Of a stretch of 64,000 bases of DNA, positions 48,651 through 57,104 are shown piece after piece. The notes beneath the pieces are model-generated. The model was not told where the DNA came from. It ran no database searches and saw only the letters and a list, made by a program, of their open reading frames with translations. Origin of the DNA: an uncultured Collinsella sp. Lineage in GTDB: Bacteria > Actinomycetota > Coriobacteriia > Coriobacteriales > Coriobacteriaceae. The DNA is taken from assembly GCA_900756765.1 (NCBI GenBank), contig CAAELE010000023.1:1-64000 (forward strand), written 5' to 3'. The translations under genes were made by a program, and so were the position numbers. Within the stretch, counting starts at the first letter, position 1. The number at the start of each line of letters is the position of its first letter.

Positions 48651-49838
48651 ATGTCGAGCCTCACCGGTAAGTCATTGAACCCTGTTATGAATCGCAGGAG
48701 CGTTATCGCGAGCGCAGCAGGTCTGGGGGCGATGTCCATTCTAGCTGGCTGCTCCTCCAACGGCGGCGACAGCGGTTCCGCTTCGGGCGACGCTTCGTTT
48801 AAGATCGGCACCATCGGCCCGCTGACCGGCGCCAACGCGTCCTACGGCAAGTCCGTTACCCAGGGTGTCGAGCTTGGCTGCAAGGATTTCTCGACCAAGG
48901 AGCTGCCGCTTGCCAGCAAGGCCGAGGATGACCAGGCCGACGGCGAGAAGGCCGTCAACGCCTTCAACACCCTGCTCGACTGGGGCATGCAGGCCCTCGT
49001 CGGTCCGACCACCACGGGTGCGTCGGTTGCCGTTGCCGCAGAGTGCGGTAACGACCCCAAGACGTTCATGATCACCCCGTCCGCGTCCTCCGAGGACGTC
49101 ACCGACGGCAAGGATTGCGTCTTCCAGGTTTGCTTCACCGACCCCAACCAGGGTGTCAACGCTGCCAAGTTCCTGGCAGAGAAATATGCGGACGAGAAGT
49201 TCGTGCTGTTCTATAACTCCGGCGACGCCTATTCTTCGGGCATCGCAGATTCCTTTAAGGCCCAGGCCGCTGAGTCCAAGCTCGAGATTGTCGACGAGGA
49301 GACCTTTAAGGACGACTCCGCCACGAGCTTTACCAACCAGCTGACCAAGGCCAAGCAGGCCGGCGCCACCATGATCTTTGCGCCGATCTACTACACGCCG
49401 GCGTCCGTCCTGCTCAAGAACGCCAAGGACATGGGCTACGACGTCAAGATGATGGGCTGCGATGGCATGGACGGCATCCTGGGCGTTGAGGGTTTTGACA
49501 CCTCTCTTGCCGAGGGTCTGCTGCTCATGACCCCGTTCTCCGCCGACGACGAGAAGAACGCCGACTTCGTTAACGCTTACAAGGATAAGTACGGCGATAC
49601 CCCCGACCAGTTTGCCGCCGACGCCTACGACGGCGTGCACGCGGTGGCCGAGGCCGTCAAGGAGGCCGGTCTTGGTGTCGACGCCGACCCGACCGAGGTC
49701 GCCGAGAAGCTGTCCAAGGCTATGCTCAAGATTACCGTTGACGGTCTGACCGGCAAGCTCACCTGGAACGATAAGGGCCAGGTCCAGAAGGAGCCCACGG
49801 CGTACGTCATCACCGACGGCAAGTACGTACAGGCCTAA
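48651..49838 (+). CDS. livJ: Branched-chain amino acid ABC transporter, substrate-binding lipoprotein
   Basis: Extracytoplasmic receptor that delivers leucine/isoleucine/valine (or related compounds) to the LivHMGF complex. 395 residues. A lipoprotein signal (NRRSVIASAAGLGAMSILAGC) with lipobox Cys and a twin-arginine-like NRRSVI; the mature periplasmic-binding domain begins FKIGTIGPLTGANASYGKS. GAGGAG ribosome binding site. Followed by two hairpins before livH, which likely keep its mRNA more abundant than the rest of the operon. Ends DGKYVQA, and the pseudogene upstream matches this tail. Confidence 0.94.
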   Translation: MSSLTGKSLNPVMNRRSVIASAAGLGAMSILAGCSSNGGDSGSASGDASFKIGTIGPLTGANASYGKSVTQGVELGCKDFSTKELPLASKAEDDQADGEKAVNAFNTLLDWGMQALVGPTTTGASVAVAAECGNDPKTFMITPSASSEDVTDGKDCVFQVCFTDPNQGVNAAKFLAEKYADEKFVLFYNSGDAYSSGIADSFKAQAAESKLEIVDEETFKDDSATSFTNQLTKAKQAGATMIFAPIYYTPASVLLKNAKDMGYDVKMMGCDGMDGILGVEGFDTSLAEGLLLMTPFSADDEKNADFVNAYKDKYGDTPDQFAADAYDGVHAVAEAVKEAGLGVDADPTEVAEKLSKAMLKITVDGLTGKLTWNDKGQVQKEPTAYVITDGKYVQA

Positions 49839-49870
49839 TTGGCCGCCTTACATAGAGCGGTTTTGATCCC

Positions 49871-49931
49871 AAGCAGGGGAGGTTTTGGCCTTCCCTGCTT
49901 GCTTGGTATCTAGGGACGATGTAACGTCCCT
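49871..49931 (+). terminator. Two stem-loops between livJ and livH
   Basis: AAGCAGGGGAGG pairs with CCTTCCCTGCTT (49871-49900) around TTTTGG, then AGGGACG pairs with CGTCCCT (49912-49931). As partial terminators or decay barriers they would make livJ transcript exceed livHMGF, common for binding proteins. Confidence 0.6.
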
Positions 49932-49977
49932 GTTTCATACATCAACTGGAAACCTATTCGAAAGGGGGATGTGGAAC

Positions 49978-50859
49978 ATGACGGTCTTTATCCAATACCT
50001 GGTCAACGGCCTGTCCATGGGCAGCGTCTACGCCATCATCGCGTTGGGCTACACCATGGTCTACGGTATCGCCAAGATGCTCAACTTCGCTCACGGCGAC
50101 GTCATCATGGTCGGTGCCTATGTCTCGTTCTGCGCCACGTCGTATCTCGGCCTCCCGGGCTGGGCATCTGTAGTTCTCTCTTGTGTGGTCTGCACGGTTC
50201 TCGGTGTTCTCATCGAGGGTCTGGCCTATAAGCCGCTGCGCCAAGCAGGCCCGCTGGCCGTTCTGATCACGGCTATCGGCGTGTCTTACTTCCTGCAGAA
50301 CGCCGCGCAGCTTCTGTGGGGCGCCACGCCCAAGAACTTCACTTCGCTCGTCACCTTCCAGGTGCCGGAGTTCTTGGCCAAGTTCAACGTAAGCGCCGTC
50401 TCGCTCGTCACCATCGTCGCCTGCCTGGTTATCATGGCCGGCCTGATGTTCTTTACAGGTAAGACCAAGATGGGCAAAGCCATGCGCGCCGTGTCCGAGG
50501 ACAAGGCCGCCGCTCAGCTCATGGGCATCAACGTCAACCGCACCATCTCGATGACGTTTGCCATCGGCTCTGCCCTTGCCGCCATCGCCGGCGTGCTGCT
50601 GTGCTCCTACTCGCCGGTGCTGCAGCCCACGACGGGCGCCATGCCTGGCATCAAGGCCTTCGACGCCGCCGTCTTCGGTGGCATCGGTTCCATCCCCGGC
50701 GCCTTTGTCGGCGGTATTCTCATCGGCATCATCGAGGCGATGGCGCAGGCCTACATTTCCACGAGCCTTGCCAACTCCATCGTCTTTGGTGTTTTGATCA
50801 TCGTCCTGCTCGTCAAGCCTGCCGGCCTCTTGGGCAAGTACGTCCCCGAGAAGGTGTAG
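49978..50859 (+). CDS. livH: Branched-chain amino acid ABC transporter, permease
   Basis: 293 residues, about eight membrane helices, LivH type: YLVNGLSMGSVYAIIALGYTMVYGI, LNFAHGDVIMVGAYV, GVSYFLQNAAQLL, the EAA-like loop MRAVSEDKAAAQLMGIN and GIKAFDAAVFGGIGSIPGA. Forms the membrane channel with LivM. The ATG at 49978 fits the AAAGGGGG site at nine bases; the ATG nine bases earlier is too near. livM begins 9 bases after the end. Confidence 0.95.
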   Translation: MTVFIQYLVNGLSMGSVYAIIALGYTMVYGIAKMLNFAHGDVIMVGAYVSFCATSYLGLPGWASVVLSCVVCTVLGVLIEGLAYKPLRQAGPLAVLITAIGVSYFLQNAAQLLWGATPKNFTSLVTFQVPEFLAKFNVSAVSLVTIVACLVIMAGLMFFTGKTKMGKAMRAVSEDKAAAQLMGINVNRTISMTFAIGSALAAIAGVLLCSYSPVLQPTTGAMPGIKAFDAAVFGGIGSIPGAFVGGILIGIIEAMAQAYISTSLANSIVFGVLIIVLLVKPAGLLGKYVPEKV

Positions 50860-50868
50860 GTGAGCGTT

Positions 50869-51948
50869 ATGAAGTTTCTTAAAGACAAGCAGACGCGTCA
50901 CGACTTTGTCACGTATGCCATGTGCATCGTGGCATTTGCCATCGTGTTCTTTATGCAGTCTAACCACATGATCCCGCGCATGATCGCCGGTCAGCTGGTT
51001 CCCATCACGGCCTATATCGTCATGGCCATTTCCCTTAACCTCGTCGTCGGCATCGCGGGCGACTTGTCGCTGGGCCACGCGGGCTTTATGAGTGTCGGTG
51101 CCTATACGGGCATCGTCACCGCGGTCGCCCTCGAGAGCGCCGTTCCCTCCGATCCGGTGCGCCTTATCATCAGCATCGTGGTCGGCGCCATCGCCGCTGC
51201 CATCTTGGGCTTCTTGATCGGTATCCCGGTCCTGCGCCTGAGCGGCGACTATCTGGCCATCGTGACCCTGGCTTTTGGCGAGATCATCAAAGAGATCGTC
51301 ACTTGCCTTATCGTGGGTGTCGACTCGCGCGGCCTGCACGTGATCTTTAACATCACGGGCAACTCTACGATCGACGACCTGCACCTGCTCGAGGATGGCA
51401 CCGCCATCATCAAGGGCGCCCAGGGCGCCTCGGGCGTGTCGACGTACTCGACCTTCCTCGCCGGTGCCATCCTGGTCATGGTCGCACTCGTGATCGTGCT
51501 CAACCTGGTTCGCAGCCGTACCGGCCGTGCCATTATGGCCGTGCGCGATAACAAGATTGCAGCCGAGTCCGTAGGCATCTCCGTCACCGAGTACCGCATG
51601 ATCGCCTTCGTGGTTTCCGCTGCCCTCGCCGGTGCTGCCGGAGCTCTCTTCGGCGGTAACTTCTCGCAGCTCTCCGCTACCAAGTTCGATTTCAACACGT
51701 CCATCCTCATCCTGGTGTTCGTGGTCCTGGGCGGTCTGGGCAATATGCGCGGCTCCGTCATCGCGGCGGCGTTGCTCACGGTGCTTCCCGAGCTGCTCCG
51801 TCAGTTCTCGGACTACCGCATGCTCATCTACGCCATCGTGCTGATCCTGGTCATGATCTTTACCAACAACCCGCAGCTCAAGGCGTTCTTCGGTCGCGTC
51901 AAGGACCGCTTTGCTTCCAAGAAGGAGGTGGCAGCCGATGCCCAGTAA
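50869..51948 (+). CDS. livM: Branched-chain amino acid ABC transporter, permease
   Basis: 359 residues, hydrophobic, LivM type: LVPITAYIVMAISLNLVVGIAGDLSLGHAGFMSVGAYTG, RLSGDYLAIVTLAFGEI, the cytoplasmic loop MAVRDNKIAAESVGISVTEYRM, LFGGNFSQLSATKFDFNTSILIL. Partner of LivH. ATG chosen at 50869 with AGGTGAG at six bases; a GTG three codons earlier is less likely. Its end overlaps the livG start by 11 bases, so the permease and ATPase are coupled. Confidence 0.94.
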   Translation: MKFLKDKQTRHDFVTYAMCIVAFAIVFFMQSNHMIPRMIAGQLVPITAYIVMAISLNLVVGIAGDLSLGHAGFMSVGAYTGIVTAVALESAVPSDPVRLIISIVVGAIAAAILGFLIGIPVLRLSGDYLAIVTLAFGEIIKEIVTCLIVGVDSRGLHVIFNITGNSTIDDLHLLEDGTAIIKGAQGASGVSTYSTFLAGAILVMVALVIVLNLVRSRTGRAIMAVRDNKIAAESVGISVTEYRMIAFVVSAALAGAAGALFGGNFSQLSATKFDFNTSILILVFVVLGGLGNMRGSVIAAALLTVLPELLRQFSDYRMLIYAIVLILVMIFTNNPQLKAFFGRVKDRFASKKEVAADAQ

Positions 51949-52798
51949 ATTTGAGTTCAACAAGGGCAAGATGGTCCCGTATCCTTCTGGCGCCATCGTT
52001 CCCGATCGTGACCTGGGCGAGCGCCCGGCGCTCGAGTGCATCCACCTGGGCATTGAATTCGGCGGCCTTAAGGCAGTCGACGACTTTAGCCTGACTATCG
52101 GCAAGACCGAGATCGCCGGTCTGATCGGCCCCAACGGTGCCGGTAAGACCACGGTCTTCAACCTGCTCACCAAGGTGTATCAGCCCACGCACGGCACCAT
52201 CCTGCTCGACGGCGAGGACACCTCGGGCAAGTCCGTCTACCAGGTCAACCGCATGGGCATCGCCCGTACCTTCCAGAACATCCGCCTGTTCAACACCATG
52301 ACGGTGGAGGATAACGTTAAGGTCGGCCTGCACAACCAGGAGCGTTACTCCGGCTTTGAGGGCGTGCTGCGCCTGCCGACGTATTGGAAGCACGAGAAGG
52401 CCGCCCACGAGCGCGCCATGGAGCTGCTGTCCATCTTTGATATGGAGCAACTGGCAAACGAGCAGGCCGGATCGCTGCCTTACGGCGCCCAGCGTCGTCT
52501 AGAAATTGTCCGCGCGCTTGCCACCAACCCCAAGCTGCTGCTGCTCGACGAGCCTGCCGCCGGCATGAACCCGTCCGAGACCGCGGAGCTCATGGAGAAC
52601 ATCGTCAAGATTCGCGACACCTTCGGCATCGCCATTATGCTTATCGAGCACGACATGTCGCTCGTCATGAATATTTGCGAGGGCATCTGCGTGCTCAACT
52701 TTGGCAAGGTCATCGCCAAGGGCACGGCAGAGGAGATCCAGAACAACGATGCCGTTATCGAGGCGTATCTGGGCAAGCAGGATAAGGGGGAGAACTAA
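51938..52798 (+). CDS. livG: Branched-chain amino acid ABC transporter, ATP-binding protein
   Basis: 286 residues. Walker A GPNGAGKTT, signature motif LPYGAQRRLEIVRALA, Walker B LLLLDEPAAGMNP, and the H-loop EHDMSLVM. N-terminus MPSKFEFNKGKMVPYPS precedes the usual ABC domain by about 35 residues. Start at 51938 with AAGGAGG overlaps livM by 11 bases. The next gene livF begins directly at its stop. Confidence 0.95.
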   Translation: MPSKFEFNKGKMVPYPSGAIVPDRDLGERPALECIHLGIEFGGLKAVDDFSLTIGKTEIAGLIGPNGAGKTTVFNLLTKVYQPTHGTILLDGEDTSGKSVYQVNRMGIARTFQNIRLFNTMTVEDNVKVGLHNQERYSGFEGVLRLPTYWKHEKAAHERAMELLSIFDMEQLANEQAGSLPYGAQRRLEIVRALATNPKLLLLDEPAAGMNPSETAELMENIVKIRDTFGIAIMLIEHDMSLVMNICEGICVLNFGKVIAKGTAEEIQNNDAVIEAYLGKQDKGEN

Positions 52799-53512
52799 AT
52801 GGCAGAGCCGATGCTTTCCGTCTACAACATCAATGTCTGGTACGGCGCCATCCACGCCATCAAGGACATCTCCTTTAACGTTAACGAGGGCGAGATCGTG
52901 GCTCTGATTGGTGCGAACGGTGCCGGCAAGTCCACAACGCTCAAGACTGTCTCGGGCCTGCTGCGTTCCAAGACCGGCTCCATCAAGTTTATGGGCGAGG
53001 ACATTACCCATACGCCTGCCGACAAGCTGGTTGGTAAGGGCCTGGCTCAGGTCCCCGAGGGCCGTCGCGCCTTTTTGCAGATGACGGTCGAGGAGAACCT
53101 GGAGATGGGCGCCTACACGCAGCCCAAGTCCACGGTTGCTCCGGGCCTTGAGCGCGTTTACGAGCAGTTCCCGCGCCTGAAGGAGCGCCGTCGCCAGGTC
53201 GCCGGCACCCTTTCGGGCGGCGAGCAGCAGATGCTCGTTATGGGCCGCGCCCTTATGAGTAACCCCAAGCTGCTTATGCTCGATGAGCCCTCCATGGGTC
53301 TGGCGCCGATTCTGATTGAGCAGATCTTCCAGATTGTCGAGGACCTGCACAAGGCCGGCACCACGGTGCTTCTGGTTGAGCAGAACGCGCAGATGGCGCT
53401 CTCGATCGCCACGCGCGGCTACGTGCTCGAGACCGGCAAGATCACCATGACCGGCACGGGCCAAGAACTCCTGCACGACGATAACGTCCGCAAAGCCTAT
53501 CTTGGTGGTTAA
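52799..53512 (+). CDS. livF: Branched-chain amino acid ABC transporter, ATP-binding protein
   Basis: 237 residues. Walker A GANGAGKST, ABC signature LSGGEQQMLVMGRAL, Walker B LLMLDEPSMGLAP and H-loop EQNAQMAL. Last gene of livJHMGF; starts one base after the livG stop (TAA-ATG) with an AAGGGGGAG site inside livG. A strong terminator follows within 10 bases, so the operon ends here. Confidence 0.96.
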   Translation: MAEPMLSVYNINVWYGAIHAIKDISFNVNEGEIVALIGANGAGKSTTLKTVSGLLRSKTGSIKFMGEDITHTPADKLVGKGLAQVPEGRRAFLQMTVEENLEMGAYTQPKSTVAPGLERVYEQFPRLKERRRQVAGTLSGGEQQMLVMGRALMSNPKLLMLDEPSMGLAPILIEQIFQIVEDLHKAGTTVLLVEQNAQMALSIATRGYVLETGKITMTGTGQELLHDDNVRKAYLGG

Positions 53513-53522
53513 TCCATTCAAC

Positions 53523-53560
53523 AAAGGGGCGCTGACTATCCCGGTCAGCGCCCCTTTTTT
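53523..53560 (+). terminator. Terminator of the liv operon
   Basis: AAAGGGGCGCTGAC pairs perfectly with GTCAGCGCCCCTTT, followed by a TTTTTT tract. Confidence 0.93.
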
Positions 53561-53629
53561 AAGTTGCGGTGAAATAGGGACTAATTGGGGGTTCCAGACG
53601 CCAAAACAGTCCCTATTCCACCGCAACTT
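53561..53629. repeat. 68-bp palindromic element, family B copy 1
   Basis: AAGTTGCGGTGAAATAGGGACT (53561-53582) faces AGTCCCTATTCCACCGCAACTT (53608-53629), with a CCAGACGCCAAAAC loop. A nearly identical copy is at 55470-55536. Both are followed by a related CATnGGGGnnTGnGACnATG flank, so the repeat unit extends about 25 bases further. The stem is nearly perfect in both copies, with a mismatch (GAAA/TTCC) kept in each. No coding; likely a mobile or structural repeat. Confidence 0.85.
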
Positions 53630-53679
53630 CATTGGGGCGTGCGACGATGACCGTCCCAAATTAGCACCCCTGCACCAAG

Positions 53680-53719
53680 CCAAGGCCCCGTTCTGGAGTG
53701 TTTCGGAACGGGGCCTTGG
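53680..53719 (-). terminator. Stem-loop after the beta-propeller gene
   Basis: CCAAGGCCCCGTTC pairs perfectly with GAACGGGGCCTTGG around a 12-base loop, just past the end of the minus-strand gene at 53747. A T-run after the stem is not seen on either strand, so call as terminator is tentative. Confidence 0.55.
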
Positions 53720-53746
53720 TGGTTGGGATCTATTAGGTTTTGTTCG

Positions 53747-55339
53747 CTAGTCTACCTTTTGTCCGCATGTGGGGCAGAACTGGGCTTCGGGTACGAGCGG
53801 GGTTCCGCAGTGACGGCAGAAGCGGGCGGGTTCGGCCGGAGCTGCTTGCAAGGCCGGTGCTGTGGGCGCTACGGCGATCTGCTGGGCGCGCTTCTGGCGA
53901 CGGCGCTGCTTGCGCTGAGGTTTAGGCGCTGCGGCTACTGCGCCGTTCGTGGCTTTCGTGCGCTTCTTGCGGATGCAAAGGATAACGATCGCGCCACCGA
54001 TGATGAGGGTGATCGCCACGCCACCGCCAATAACAAACGGCAGGTGAGTCTGGACAAAATAGAGAACATCCTCGGGCAGCGAATGGGGGATGTTGGACTT
54101 GTAGAGGTTCACGTGAAGTATTGAGGAGTCATCATCGTCGAAATAGGTTGTCAAAATCTTGCGATCGCCATTCATGAACGAAAGGCTGCACCAATGAGAG
54201 TCAAACTCGCTCTTGGCTCCAGTTTTTGCATCAACTAGGCACATTGAGGACTTGTCATCGTCTGAGTATTTTCCGAGCAGAATGCTGCCGTCATGCGATA
54301 CATCGCTGAGATATCCATCGCCAAAGGGATATGCAATTGAGCTGATGATCTTGTCGCTTCTCAGGTCATAAACACTAAGATTCGCATCCTCTTCATTTAA
54401 ATAGTAATCCCCGTCATCCTCTTCAAAAAGATCGTTCGACCCCTTCTTTGTATAGAGAACATAAAGCTCTGCCGACGGGTATGAATAAGGCCATTCAGGA
54501 GCGTGGTCGTCATCGTTAAATAGAACGCTCATGTTTCCGTCACGGTCTGCTTTTATTAGTGTAGTGTCGCTCTGAAGATAAATATCGTCGGAATTCAAGC
54601 TGGTGACAATATAGTCGATGTCCGAAGACCTATCGTCTTTCTTTACGTTAACTGTTTTCAATTCCGTTGACCCTGTATCGCAATTGAAAACCCTAAGAGA
54701 AACAATGCCTTTCTCAGTATCGTATGGCAAGAAATAGAGACGGCTCATATCGTTTGAGTAGTAGCAATAAGAGTCATCTTTATCCGATTGATATGTTTGA
54801 ATTAACTTGTCAGACTTAAGGTCATAGATCTCGATTTTTTTAAGCTCAGATTCATTGTCATAGTGTTCCACGGCTGCTCTATTGCCGTCGTAAGAGACGG
54901 TTGTACTGGTGTAGGCATATTTGGCCGAAGTGATGGGATGGGCTGTTTGGGAATGATTTTCTGGAGAGAATACGACCAAATTATTGCCGTCTTGCCAGTA
55001 GAGCTGATTGCTGGATGTGGGGCATACTGATCCAAGGCTTTTGTCCGGGATGGCAACTGGGCTTGCACTGCCGTCTTTAAAATTGATGAGGGTTATGCTC
55101 TTTAAGTTGTAACCGTCATCCTCATCGTAATCGTATAAATAGCCGAACTTTGAATCGTCGCTCGTGCTGACATACGAGTTATCGCTGCTGACCTTAAAGC
55201 TGTACGACTTCTCAAGTTCAGGCGTCGGTACGCTACCGCCGGCTAATGCTGCAGGAGGGGCTGCAAGCGGAGACAAGGCCGCGATCAGGCCGATGGCGAC
55301 TGCTGCGATCCTTCCGCTCTTTTGGATGCTCTTAAACAT
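53747..55339 (-). CDS. Secretory beta-propeller-like protein with membrane helix and C-terminal zinc ribbon
   Basis: 530 residues. Signal peptide (GRIAAVAIGLIAALSPLAAPPAALAGG), then about 380 residues of repeated short beta-strand motifs rich in D, S, Y, K (DDSKFGYLYDYDEDDGY, VSYDGNRAAVEHYDN, SNDMSRLYFLPYD), looking like WD40/TolB-type propeller blades. One membrane helix (LPFVIGGGVAITLIIGGAIVILCIRKK) follows, then a lysine/arginine-rich linker and a C-terminal zinc ribbon, RFCRHCGTPLVPEAQFCPTCGQKVD. The propeller would be outside and the ribbon inside. The central part is visibly more AT-rich than neighbours, suggesting horizontal origin. ATG with AGGAAAGG; the extended ORF upstream is rejected. 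Function unknown. Confidence 0.75.
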   Translation of the reverse strand: MFKSIQKSGRIAAVAIGLIAALSPLAAPPAALAGGSVPTPELEKSYSFKVSSDNSYVSTSDDSKFGYLYDYDEDDGYNLKSITLINFKDGSASPVAIPDKSLGSVCPTSSNQLYWQDGNNLVVFSPENHSQTAHPITSAKYAYTSTTVSYDGNRAAVEHYDNESELKKIEIYDLKSDKLIQTYQSDKDDSYCYYSNDMSRLYFLPYDTEKGIVSLRVFNCDTGSTELKTVNVKKDDRSSDIDYIVTSLNSDDIYLQSDTTLIKADRDGNMSVLFNDDDHAPEWPYSYPSAELYVLYTKKGSNDLFEEDDGDYYLNEEDANLSVYDLRSDKIISSIAYPFGDGYLSDVSHDGSILLGKYSDDDKSSMCLVDAKTGAKSEFDSHWCSLSFMNGDRKILTTYFDDDDSSILHVNLYKSNIPHSLPEDVLYFVQTHLPFVIGGGVAITLIIGGAIVILCIRKKRTKATNGAVAAAPKPQRKQRRRQKRAQQIAVAPTAPALQAAPAEPARFCRHCGTPLVPEAQFCPTCGQKVD

Positions 55340-55469
55340 GGCAATCCTTTCCTCTAGATACGAATGTCGATACTGCCATGGTTGACCAAGATTTGCGAAC
55401 CATGTTGCGCAACATTCACCATCGGCAACATTTTTCGGCCAGTCGCGCCGTTCCCAAGAGATCATTCTG

Positions 55470-55536
55470 AGTTGCGGTGAAATAGGGACTAAATGAAGGC
55501 TCCAGAGGCCAAAACAGTCCCTATTCCACCGCAACT
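55470..55536. repeat. 68-bp palindromic element, family B copy 2
   Basis: AGTTGCGGTGAAATAGGGACT (55470-55490) faces AGTCCCTATTCCACCGCAACT (55516-55536), loop AAATGAAGGCTCCAGAGGCCAAAAC. It lies between the propeller gene and cutC and carries the same right-hand flank as copy 1. Confidence 0.85.
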
Positions 55537-55595
55537 TCATGGGGATGTGTGACAATGCCCGTCGGAAAACATCTGCTGTCTTTGGGGGCCTATCT

Positions 55596-56273
55596 ATGCT
55601 GTACGAGTTTTGTGCCGAGAACTTTGAGCGAGTGCCGGCGGCCATCGAGGCCGGTGCGGGGCGCATTGAGCTGTGTGACAACCTCGCCGTCGGTGGCACC
55701 ACGCCTTCCGCCGGCGTTATTAGCGCTACAGTCAGCTACGCTCACGATCATGACGCGCGAGTGATGTGCATGATTCGTCCGCGTGGTGGCGACTTTCATT
55801 ACAACCAGGACGAGCTGCGCATGATGGAGATGGACCTGGGCCTTGCTGTGAGTGCCGGCGTTGACGGCCTGGTCTTTGGCTGCTGCAAGCCCTGTGCCGG
55901 CGGCTGGGCGCTCGACGAGCTTACGCTCGGCGCCCTCGTTATGGCTACGGGCTGCGCGACCGAGGAGTGCAAACGCGAGCCCATCGACATCACTTTCCAC
56001 ATGGCGTTTGATCAGCTCTCGCCTGAGGCTCAGCTCGACGCCATTGATACGCTCGCTGACTGCGGCGTTACGCGCATCCTCACGCATGGCGGTGCGGCCG
56101 GTACGTCGATCGAGGACAACTTCGAAAACCTGGCTCGTTTAATCGAGTATGCGGGCGATCGTTTGACCATCCTTCCCGGCGGCGGCATCACTACGGCAAA
56201 TCGCGACGCGGTCGCGGCGGCGCTAGGCGTCTCCGAGCTCCATGGCACCAAGATCGTGCCACTGGAGGTATAA
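55596..56273 (+). CDS. cutC: CutC-family copper homeostasis / TIM-barrel protein
   Basis: 225 residues: EFCAENFERVPAAIEAGAGRIELCDNLAVGGTTPS is the family opening; MIRPRGGDFHY, FHMAFDQ, ILTHGGAAGTS and LPGGGI follow. CutC was linked to copper tolerance in bacteria, but its enzymatic reaction is uncertain. Start at 55596; the longer reading crosses the palindrome and is rejected. GGGGG upstream. The next gene begins 3 bases after the stop. Confidence 0.9.
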   Translation: MLYEFCAENFERVPAAIEAGAGRIELCDNLAVGGTTPSAGVISATVSYAHDHDARVMCMIRPRGGDFHYNQDELRMMEMDLGLAVSAGVDGLVFGCCKPCAGGWALDELTLGALVMATGCATEECKREPIDITFHMAFDQLSPEAQLDAIDTLADCGVTRILTHGGAAGTSIEDNFENLARLIEYAGDRLTILPGGGITTANRDAVAAALGVSELHGTKIVPLEV

Positions 56274-56276
56274 CCC

Positions 56277-57074
56277 GTGGCGCTGGTATTTGACGTTCAG
56301 CAGGCGAGCGGCAAGCCCGACGACAACCGCCGCCCCGGTACCGCGTGCCCCTTTTGCGACACGGAGGGGCTCGCCAACATCATCCGGCGCGATGGTGACT
56401 GCATCTGGCTCGAGAATAAGTTCAAGACCTTGCGAGCCACCCGTCAGACCGTATTGATCGAGTCGGCCAATCACGACGCCGACCTGGTGACCTATGAACC
56501 GGATGAGCTGCATCATGTGATGCGGTTTGCCCTGGGCTGTTGGCAGCAGATGATCGATTCCCAACAGTACCGCAGTGTGCTCATGTACAAGAACAAAGGC
56601 CCGCTTTCGGGCGGCAGCCTCGTCCATCCACACATGCAGATTGTGGGTTTGGAGCAGGAAGACGGCTATGCTTCGCTGACCTTAGCCAACTTTGAAGGCA
56701 TCGATGTTTGGCGGCGGGGGAGAATCTCGGTCAACATCTCAACCGAGCCGATTATGGGATTCTTTGAGGTCAACGTCTCGGCTCCACAGGGAATCGCCGC
56801 CAGCGACGACGCCCGCGACCAAGCCGAAGCGGACCTGTTTGCCGATGCGATTCAGGTGGCCCTGCGCTATATCCTGCACGAACACCACGGCGGTCGCGCG
56901 GAGTCGTACAACTTGTTCTTCTATCACTTGGGCGGTCGGACCATTGCCAAGGCGCTGCCACGTTGGGTGGTATCGCCCTACTTTGTGGGCTATCGTTTGG
57001 CCCAGGTCAATGCCGAGACGACGCTCGATATCGATGCTGAGCGCCTGCATGCACATCTGGAAACGCTCGCGTAG
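56277..57074 (+). CDS. DUF4931 / GalT-like HIT-fold protein
   Basis: 265 residues starting with GTG. A CPFC zinc-ligand pair (TACPFCDTEGL), KNKGPLSGGSLVHPHMQIVGL with the HPHMQ triad like galactose-1-phosphate uridylyltransferases, and VSPYFVGYRLAQVN. Probably a nucleotidyl- or phospho-transferase or hydrolase of the HIT superfamily; the substrate is unknown. It follows cutC within 3 bases, so the two form an operon. Confidence 0.85.
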   Translation: MALVFDVQQASGKPDDNRRPGTACPFCDTEGLANIIRRDGDCIWLENKFKTLRATRQTVLIESANHDADLVTYEPDELHHVMRFALGCWQQMIDSQQYRSVLMYKNKGPLSGGSLVHPHMQIVGLEQEDGYASLTLANFEGIDVWRRGRISVNISTEPIMGFFEVNVSAPQGIAASDDARDQAEADLFADAIQVALRYILHEHHGGRAESYNLFFYHLGGRTIAKALPRWVVSPYFVGYRLAQVNAETTLDIDAERLHAHLETLA

Positions 57075-57104
57075 CAAGGCGAGCGCCTGCGAAAAGCGTG
57101 CTGC

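Noticed and set aside
49954..52173. 739-codon minus-strand open frame across livH-livM-livG
   Set aside because: Antisense of the liv operon; composition (long Asp/Gly/His runs) is that of antisense translation, with no domains.
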